DNA of 64,000 bases, taken from positions 26,829,163 to 26,893,162 of the forward strand of contig CM030713.1 of the NCBI GenBank assembly GCA_017979445.1, given 5' to 3'. Shown here one piece after another: positions 56,987-64,000 of this stretch. Within the stretch, counting starts at the first letter, position 1; each line of letters starts with the position of its first letter. The notes below the pieces were generated by a model. The model made no database searches. It was given only the letters and a program-made list of their open reading frames with translations, and was not told the DNA's origin. The position numbers were made by a program, and so were the translations under genes. The stretch comes from Akebia trifoliata (lineage: Eukaryota; Streptophyta; Magnoliopsida; Ranunculales; Lardizabalaceae).

Positions 56987-59270
56987 AGAACTGCTATTGG
57001 AACCCCAACGTTTACTTATTACACCCAAATTAAAAATATATAAAATTAGTGAATGGTTAAGTTGAAGGTGAGATGCCAATAGAAGCTCTTGTTTGCTTTA
57101 CTAATTTTTTATGTTTTGGGTTTAAGATTTTATACGAGGCTAATTATAACTCTAGAGAACTTTTGAAATTGTTTCAAGTTGAAAATTCAAACTATTAGGG
57201 TTCGGGAGTTGCCACCATTCATGATTTTTTTGTTTTTTTGTTTTTTTGTTTTTTTTTTTGTATGAATGACCACCCAAAATAGATTTTATTCCAATAATAT
57301 TTTTTTTTTTAAGAAGAGACTCTAATGGTCAAATCATTGAGATTCAGGTAAAGGGATTCGATTGAAGAGTAGGGAAAGTATTGGGCACCTAATTCTCCCC
57401 ACCAAAATGATGGTTACCAAGTAACTTGATCATTTTGAAAGGTTTTAAAAACTTGAGATAGTATTCAGAGTTGAGACAAAATGTAGGTTCCATGTAAGAA
57501 TCACCTTGATTTTCAAAACAAGTGTTAGGTTGATCCCATTGATGTGGGAAACTCTTGAAAAAGTTTATTTTAACTTAAATAAGCAAGAAACATGCATGGA
57601 AGAGTGTTTTAATTGCAAGTACATGACATGTTTGAACCTAAATGCATGCAAATTTCAACAATCTCTATTTTCGACACATGGATAAAAATCATTATCAAAA
57701 CTCAATCAAATCAACTTCAATCAGAGAGATTTTTTTTACTGGAATGAACTAGACGTCAAAGTGTTCCTATATAAAAAAAAAATATCAATCCATTTAGAGT
57801 CCTCGTTTGAGAGTTATAGCATTGGAAAGTTGTTATCCCCAACTTTCTGTCAGTACAGACACATGCCTCTTCGTTAGGTTAACCCACTGTTTTTACAATA
57901 TAATCTCATTAATGCGAAAATATGTTATGTAGTGGAAATGAAGTATGAATGATGTTACTCATGAAAAAAAAAGATTTGACAAAGGTGAAAGGTAAGGTTG
58001 TCTCATAGAAGAGTCTCCTCTTATTTTATTGCCTTATGAATGCAAATTTTCACATAGTGAATTTTTATCTTACAAGGGAAAAGGTATCTATCTCTAGAAA
58101 GAGATCCCCAATATGCTCTTCTTGTCTTTAATGTATGAATTTTATGAAAAATTAATTCTAGATTTAGGATTCCCCTCCTCCATTCTCTTCCGATTCCATT
58201 GCTTTGAGGTCATCCTCAAACAAGATTTGACTAGTTGATATGGATGAAGTTGGGGGATGATTTGCATACAAATCTTCTAAAATATAAAAAGAAAAGGAGA
58301 GGATATATATGCCTAAAGTACATTACACTTTACCTTTGTTGTCTTTCTTCTTTTTTAAAGGCTTGAGAAAGGTTGATAGCTCAAGAGGGTGAGAAAATGA
58401 GATGGAATTTTTTTAGTATTTCTAAGCTAAGAAAATTGCTCTCCTCTAAGCCTTGGGACCCCCTCTATTTATAGACTCTTAAGAAGATCTTGGGGATATA
58501 AGGGTCCACACATTACACGTTGCACTTAATTTCCATCAAACCAAGAGTGTGGACTCAAAAATACCCTCTCACAACAAGATCTTGATGGTAATTTATCACT
58601 TTATGTCTCTTACCAATCAAGATCATTAAGGAGTGGGATGGTAAATGCCCATCAAGATTTTTCTAAAACTTCCTTTAGGATTTAAAAGTCTAATTGATAA
58701 ATTCTCAATTTAACCTAAGACTCTTTTTTATTTATTTTTATTGGCATTAGAAAGTAAGTCTCTAATGGAGAAATCTAAAAGTGATAGGGTTAAAAGTGTA
58801 AAATCCTAACTTAAATGCATGGTTGGCTTTAATAATTAATAATAATAAAATGTAAAAACACCTTTGATACTTTAATTTGTTAATGAAAAATAAGTGGAAA
58901 AGAGAAAGTGAAAAGTATAAAGCGACCCCAAGCTTTGGAAAAAGTGTCTAGTGGAGATCATAAAATCTGGAGAAAATATCTTTGATCCAATGTAGTCTGC
59001 TAGACTTTGAGTCCGATATAGTTAATCAGACTTAAATTAGATTTTTTGTCCACTGATTTTTAAGTAACTTGATCTGAACTTTGTCCAAGGTTTGGACAAT
59101 TTAGGGTGTCTATACCAGTGTTATAATGTTTTGTAATATTGAGATTATAATTTGAGCCAAAGCATTGTATTATTTGAAGAATGTGTTTTAATCTTTAATT
59201 GAAGTGTTATAAATAATGGAAGAAATTAAGGTATGATAAGTAAAAGTTGGGGTGCCAATAACAGCTCTCT
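56987..59270. mobile_element. MITE of the TTGGGGTGCC family, split by an insertion, 8-bp target duplication
   Basis: The ends are AGAACTGCTATTGGAACCCC and GGGGTGCCAATAACAGCTCTCT. AAATATTT flanks it at 56,979-56,986 and 59,271-59,278. Removing about 57,200-59,115 leaves some 365 bases that follow the intact 47,637 copy in order, including the internal terminal-repeat copy. The 8-bp duplication suggests a hAT relationship. Confidence 0.8.
57200..59115 (-). mobile_element. Probable solo LTR (or LTR fragment) nested in the MITE
   Basis: On the minus strand the insert begins TATAGACACCCTAAATTGTC, close to the TGTAGACACC start of many plant Gypsy LTRs. A TATA box with GC-richer leader (GTCTATAAATAGAGGGGG) lies near 58,475. 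It ends GGTGGCAACTCCCGAACCC, which resembles the sequence at the end of such LTRs or just inside them. It is about 1.9 kb with no coding frame and no second LTR in the window. Edges are approximate and no 5-bp duplication could be read. Confidence 0.6.
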
Positions 59271-59278
59271 AAATATTT

Positions 59279-60480
59279 GAGATAGTCATGTACTTATCTA
59301 ATAATAATGACATATCCCTTTGATCTTCGACATGGTTGAGAGATTAATATTAATAAAAAATGACCTAAATATCCTCCTCTTCAATTGTCTTCACATTCAG
59401 GTAATTAAAGCTTCAAAACTTAAGAACAAAAATAATTAGAGGGAAAATAAAGGATGATCAGATATAAGCATAAAGTCTTTTTTTTTTTTTCCGAAAGGGT
59501 ACATCAAGAGTCTTATAGATGAATTGAAGATGAAATGGAAAGTTTAAAACATTACTTACCCAAGTGGTGAAAGAGTCGGGCATTTAGGTTATTTCAATTA
59601 GTCTCTCAGAGAAGACCAAGGTCAAGAACATGCCATTAGTTTAAACAAAGAATAAGGGTAAATGAAATTTAGTGACCAAAATATAGTGATATTTCCAAGT
59701 CACCCAACACAAAAGCTTCAAGCAAATAATAATCCACTTTTCAGACTTGTTATATATATATATATATATATATATAACTCCTGTCCCAAAGTATTGAAGT
59801 AAAATAACAAATTTTCAATCGAAAAAAAATTCTTTAAAGATTATTTTTAAAATTGAAAATTTGTTAGAGAAAATATTGTTTGTATTTAATAACTATAAGC
59901 AAAATCACTAGACTAAAAAGATCAAAACTGAGATAGCCATTATTGGTAACCTATGTGGAGCACCATGTAGAAGACACTATCGGACCCATTCAGTCACGCC
60001 CACAACTACTAAGAGAATGCTGGATCAATGCTATCATACTATCTCCACCTGAGCATTCTGGTTTCTGTCATGTTCAACAACTCGTGAACGTTTCTAAGTC
60101 TCTCCCGCATTTTTTCTGACAGACATATTTGCCTCAAAACGAGATTTTAAAGTTAAAATTGTACAAGGAGGGTGAACCTCAGAACTCTCCTCATAGTAGT
60201 CAAGCAACTTGAACAAAGATTTCTCAAATTATCGATGTACTATACTTAATTAACAAGGTCCAGATATCATTTGAAGTGGTGAGTGACTAGAGATTTTTGG
60301 AAGACTAGTTTTACCCGAATTCATTTAACAAGTCTAAAACAAAAACAAAACAACACCTCAAAGCTGCTGCTATCAAGATCTCTTTAACAGATACAGCAAT
60401 CATGTTCATCCACGACTTTTGGCTAAACCATGGAAGATCAAAACTCCCATGAGTAGAATCTCATTCTTGAATGTTGTTTA
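59279..60480. other. Intergenic, 3' flank of the HIP gene
   Basis: AT-rich with an (AT)n microsatellite at about 59,752-59,775. No gene or element end seen. Confidence 0.5.
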
Positions 60481-63400
60481 TTATTTGGGTCCACCGAATT
60501 TGCTCATCATTTTCGCAATGATAGGAGCCACCTTAGGATTCCCTTGATGTTTTGCAATATTAGCAGGGTTCTTCATCACTGCAGCAGAATCACCAAATAA
60601 GAGGATTTATCAGGAATGTGAGAAGCCATGAGACCAGTATCACTGAACTATAGAAGATGCTTAAAAGAAACTAGGGAGGAAAAAGTCAGCTTATAGAAAA
60701 AAACAAATACAACAACCTACACAAAATTGATCATACAAAGCTATAATCTACCCTATAGCAGACTTTGGCTAGAGAATAGATTCTAGTTCTGAATGAAGTG
60801 GCCTCTACTAGAAAACTATTTTCAATTATGTTGCTTATGCTTCTTTACTGAAAGTCTTGAACAAAAGACATGCCAAGGTTGACTTATGATGACAACTGAC
60901 AATTTAGTAAATTTTCTAAATTGCTCTGAGATTCCTAGGAAGACACTAAAGTGAATGATGTTGGTGACAGCTTGAAATAAGCCCATATGAGCATATGAAG
61001 GAATTCAATAGGGAATCCAAGAATCTGTTCTTGGAATCCAGTATTTCATTTGGTATTGAAATACTATCTAGAATATATATGTCCCAAGAGAAGAACCCAA
61101 CTACTTTTATATATAGTGTAGCGACAGTCTAAGAATGATTTTGTACACACTGCAAACCAAATTAGAAAGTCCTTAATATTCTAGCCTTCTTGAATAGTTG
61201 AACCTTGAGATCAATGCTACAAAAGTGATATTGGAAGATGAATCTTTGGGATGGATTTAACGATGAATCAAGGTAGGACACCCTTGATTAAGGTAAGAAA
61301 TAGAGATTAAGAAACTTATCTGTTATTAATGTTGTTAACCACATCAGTTGGATGTGAAGCAAACCAAAGGAAGTAGGGTAGTTTACAATAAGGAATCTAC
61401 TTAGATACTGTATATTGTCCTTCTCTAAACCTAATTAATTTATCAACTTCAACTAGTACTAGGGGTGTCGATGGGTTGGTTCCGGTTTGATTCCTAGGAA
61501 TATTAGAACCGTAACCACTATATTTTATCAGTTCTGGTTCCGATTTTAAAATAAGTGGAACCGGAACCGCTAAAAATCACAGGTACCCGTCGGTTCCGGT
61601 TCTCGAGAATCGAATGAGAAAAATTATTTCAAAATCACAGATACCCCTAACTAGTACTTTGCATTTGCTGATGGTCTGAAAATTTTAATCCCTTTATTCA
61701 GAGGATAATTAGAATAAGAATTCATCATCCAAAATTTTAAATGTGGCAGACCAAGGGAACAATATCCATGTAGGCTATCAACTGAAGTATGAGACCGGAC
61801 ATTATACACCAATGGCTAACAATGGAAACAGTGTGCACTTTGAGCACAGATTGGGAAAAATCTAATTATGATTGCTGGGTAAACTTAATTCAAATCTTAA
61901 CTTTTGCAAAACAAGGGGACATCCTTTTTAAAAGATATTTTTTCACCTGATTCTTTGATTTCTATTACACATCCAGACTACTTTTAAGATAATTAAGCCC
62001 CTTCACTAAATATCTAACTTTCTCAATGACACATACAATGAACAGCAGTAAACAAAATTCTAATCGAATGATTGTGCAAAGCAAATGTAACAAGTTGAAA
62101 AGGAAACAAGGTGAACAAAGAATACCATCCTGGAGAGCAGCCATGACCTCTGGATCACTGAATGCAGCCATCAACTCAGGGTCCTGTTTCAAAAGCGAAA
62201 GAACAAGAAACAACACAATCATCAGTGACATTGCCATCTCACAGGTACAGACACGAATTGGGAATCAAAAATCTATATAATAAAAAACACAAAGGTGGGT
62301 CCCACTTTGCTATAGATCTGTGGGGGATAAACGTCCCCTCCAGGCTCTAGCTACAGTTATTGCCTTTCTTCTTCAACCCCTTCAACTTTATTGTCTTTCT
62401 TTTCGTCCCCCTTTTTCAATAATATCCCTCCAATTTTACTATCTTTCCTCTTTTACCCCTTTTTCAATAATACCCCTCTTACTTTACTATCTTTCCTCTT
62501 TTAATCCTTTAATCCCAAAGATTTTTAATAATACCCTCCAACTTTATTATTTTCCTCTTTTACCCCCAAACCCCAAAGAGGATGTTTGTGCCTTAGGCAT
62601 GGGCAAACTGTTATCTATATAATAAAGAGTTGTCCTACGCTGCCTTCGTTGGATACTGTGTTCAACATTGAACTGAGGTAGCAGTACACAAATCACCACG
62701 GATTTCTTTCCTCGAGATACAAATAAAGAAATATACAGTTCTCTATGCCCTACCACATCATCTCAGTGTTGAACACAATGTCCAACGAAGGTAGTTCAGC
62801 ATTTTGCTATAATAAACACAAAGGTAGACCAATCTGCTACATTATGGAGTAGAAAGATTGAGACAAAGGAGTGGGATCTACACAACCCCACTTCATTGGC
62901 TTTCCTTTCTCCCCCCTTTTTCAATAATACCCATCTAACTTTAGTCTATTTCCTCTTTTACCCCTTTAACCCCAAAGAGGATGCCCATGCCTAAATCTTT
63001 TTTTTTTTTTTTGCTAGATAAAAGAAATAATATTAAAAGGCCGGTTGAGATAATCAGCAAAAGAGAACAAGAAAAAAATAGGCAAACCTCCCTGAGTACC
63101 ACCAACAAGCTAAGATTACAAACACTATCCCACCTAAGCATAGAATCTTTAAAGAATACCCCTTCAAACTCTAGTAAAGATTACATAGTACCCAGTAGAC
63201 GGTTTGCACCCATAAAATATCTAGAGCATTCTCCAAGATAACCAAATCGACGTAAATTCAGACAAAACAAACGCTTACATTTAGAATTTTGCTCATATCA
63301 ATCCCTCCAGGCATCCCCCCTGGCATACCACCAGGCATGCCCCCACCAGTGGAGGCTCCAGGAAAACCACCAGGCATGCCTCCAGGCATACCACCAGGCA

Positions 63401-63751
63401 TGCCTCCAGGCATACCACCAGGCATACCACTAGGGAAGCCTCCAGGCATACCACCAGGGAAGCCACCTCCAGGAAAACCACCAGGCATGCCTCCAGGCCT
63501 TTTACTTGAAGATGACTGCTCTTTCTTTTTAGCCTTCTCATATGCAGCCTATAAGAAAGGTTTTTGTGATAATAAGTAATCATATAATAAACAATAAAGT
63601 GACTACATTACAAAGCTAATGTAACACCAAGTACTTGAGCTTCAGCTCGGCGACGTTGTCTCTCGCGCTCAGTCTTCCTATCTTCTTTCTCTTTACGCAA
63701 ACGATCATACTTCCGACGGTGTTCTTCAATCTTGTGTGCGTTAGGTTCAAC
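60481..63751 (-). CDS. HIP1: Hsp70-interacting protein (HIP / FAM10 / ST13-like), 3' part
   Basis: Four exons are visible, in frame: 63635-63751, 63279-63548, 62126-62183, 60481-60578 (543 nt, last 180 residues plus stop). The gene continues beyond 64,000, where the Hsp70-binding TPR repeats should lie. The visible part starts with the charged helix that follows the TPRs ([20 protein letters not shown]), then [11 protein letters not shown], a Gly/Met/Pro-rich run of about 65 residues (GGMPGG and GGFPGG units), and the C-terminal STI1/DP domain ([40 protein letters not shown], ending FGGPK). HIP stabilises the ADP state of Hsc70 in the cytosol. All splice sites are GT-AG. Introns hold several transposons. 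The Gly-rich repeats may have length variation. Confidence 0.92.
61460..61649. mobile_element. hAT-type MITE in an intron of the HIP gene
   Basis: TAGGGGTGTCGATGGG at the left and GATACCCCTA at the right form short inverted ends. ACTAGTAC is duplicated exactly at 61,452-61,459 and 61,650-61,657. The 190-bp inside repeats GGTTCCGGTT and AACCGGAACC words in both orientations. It is related in design to the element at 40,687. Confidence 0.85.
62272..62612 (+). mobile_element. Helitron-like element, CTAG end altered
   Basis: It begins A|TCTATATAATAAAAAACAC and GGTGGGTCCCAC, like the start of the 28,064-28,356 Helitron. It repeats ACTATCTTTCCTCTTTTACC and CAATAATACCCCTC units three or four times and ends GCATGGGCAAACTGT where the relative has GCAAACTCTAG. 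ATCTATATAATAAA recurs immediately after it (62,613), as though a second copy had started there. Confidence 0.6.
62637..62807. mobile_element. Foldback MITE, GGGATACAC family variant
   Basis: CTGCCTTCGTTGGATACTGT, GTTCAACATTGAACTGAGGTAG pairs with CTACCACATCATCTCAGTGTTGAAC, ACAATGTCCAACGAAGGTAG. The centre holds TTTCCTCGAGATACAAATAAAGAAA. Arms are about 55 bases. Confidence 0.75.
62811..62995 (+). mobile_element. Helitron-like element, 3' truncated
   Basis: CTATAATAAACACAAAGGTAG, TTTCAATAATACCCATCTAAC and CCCCAAAGAGGATGCCCATG match the copy at 62,272-62,612. The expected GGGCAAAC end is missing where the LINE tail begins. Confidence 0.55.
62998..63240 (-). mobile_element. 3' end of an L1-type LINE, heavily 5' truncated
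   Basis: T runs at 62,998-63,013 are the poly(A) tail on the minus strand. Upstream, the minus strand encodes MLRWDSVCN, matching the FIFRWDSLCN end of the LINE at 38,540-40,015, and an about 190-base 3' UTR follows. It lies in an intron of the HIP gene and shares transcriptional direction with it. Confidence 0.7.
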
Positions 63752-63799
63752 CTGTATGTCCATCAAGTTGAAGTGAGACAAAACAATAAATTTAAATGA

Positions 63800-64000
63800 G
63801 TTTCTCACTAGCCTTACTAAGTTAGTAAGGATTCCAACCTTACTAACAGTCCTTGGGCTTACCTTGTGGCATCCAAAAACCTGATTAGATGATTCGGGGT
63901 TGTAGAGGAAAAAAATTCTATGAACTTCCAAAAAAATTCCAAAAAAAAATATCTTTCACCGTTGAATTTTAATTTTTAATTTCGGAGATAGGTGGAAGTT
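63800..64000. repeat. Dispersed 'TTACTAAGTTAGTAAGG' repeat, cut by window edge
   Basis: GCCTTACTAAGTTAGTAAGG, GGGCTTACCTTGTGGCATCC, AATTCTATGAACTTCC and CACCGTTGAATTTTAATTTT match the copy at 21,640-21,990 in order. It lies in an intron of the HIP gene. Confidence 0.65.

Noticed and set aside
63289..63579. Open frame on the plus strand encoding a collagen-like [10 protein letters not shown] protein
   Set aside because: It is the antisense of the Gly/Met/Pro-rich exon of the HIP gene; the minus strand has proper splice sites and the conserved flanking domains.

Overview
This is a 64 kb piece of nuclear DNA from a flowering plant. It is AT-rich and holds five protein-coding genes of plant type: GT-AG introns, transit-peptide-like N-termini, CT/GA-rich 5' leaders and a TATA box. 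The rest is dense with small transposons (CACTA, hAT-type MITEs, Helitron-like, foldback and long-TIR elements), tRNA-derived SINEs, L1-type LINE remnants and one probable LTR. I could not place the species from sequence alone. All exon joins were worked out by reading splice signals, reading frame and remembered family conservation; none was checked by alignment.

Layout. 1-13,200: no gene seen; LTR/TRIM-like repeat, a CACTA MITE with TAA target duplication, a 220-bp palindrome, tandem repeats and a long-TIR element. 13,298-14,353 (+): single-exon EXORDIUM-like secreted protein. 14,385-25,148: gene-free, with foldback elements, SINEs and MITEs. 25,149-36,937 (-): complete 13-exon gene for the organellar tRNA t6A enzyme (GCP1/OSGEPL1/Qri7 type), 477 aa. 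36,963-42,966: intergenic, with a decayed LINE (38,540-40,015) and a hAT MITE with perfect 8-bp target duplication. 42,967-49,769 (+): complete 13-exon gene for a 713-aa fusion of a photolyase-like N-terminal domain with an alpha/beta hydrolase. 50,657-51,208 (-): CHCH (twin CX9C) protein, convergent with the fusion gene. 52,545-56,950: a tandem duplication holding a 2.4-kb inverted repeat whose arms each begin with a TATA box and face each other. 56,987-59,270: a MITE split by a probable 1.9-kb LTR. 60,481 to beyond 64,000 (-): the 3' half of a Hsp70-interacting protein (HIP/FAM10) gene whose introns hold a hAT MITE, Helitron-like copies, a foldback element and a LINE tail.

The genes are not an operon and show no shared pathway. 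The GCP1-type enzyme and the CHCH protein point to mitochondria, the photolyase-hydrolase probably to an organelle, the EXORDIUM-like protein to the cell wall or apoplast, and HIP to the cytosolic Hsp70 system. The most unusual structure is the inverted duplication of promoter-like sequence at 53,041-55,483, which could make double-stranded RNA if transcribed.
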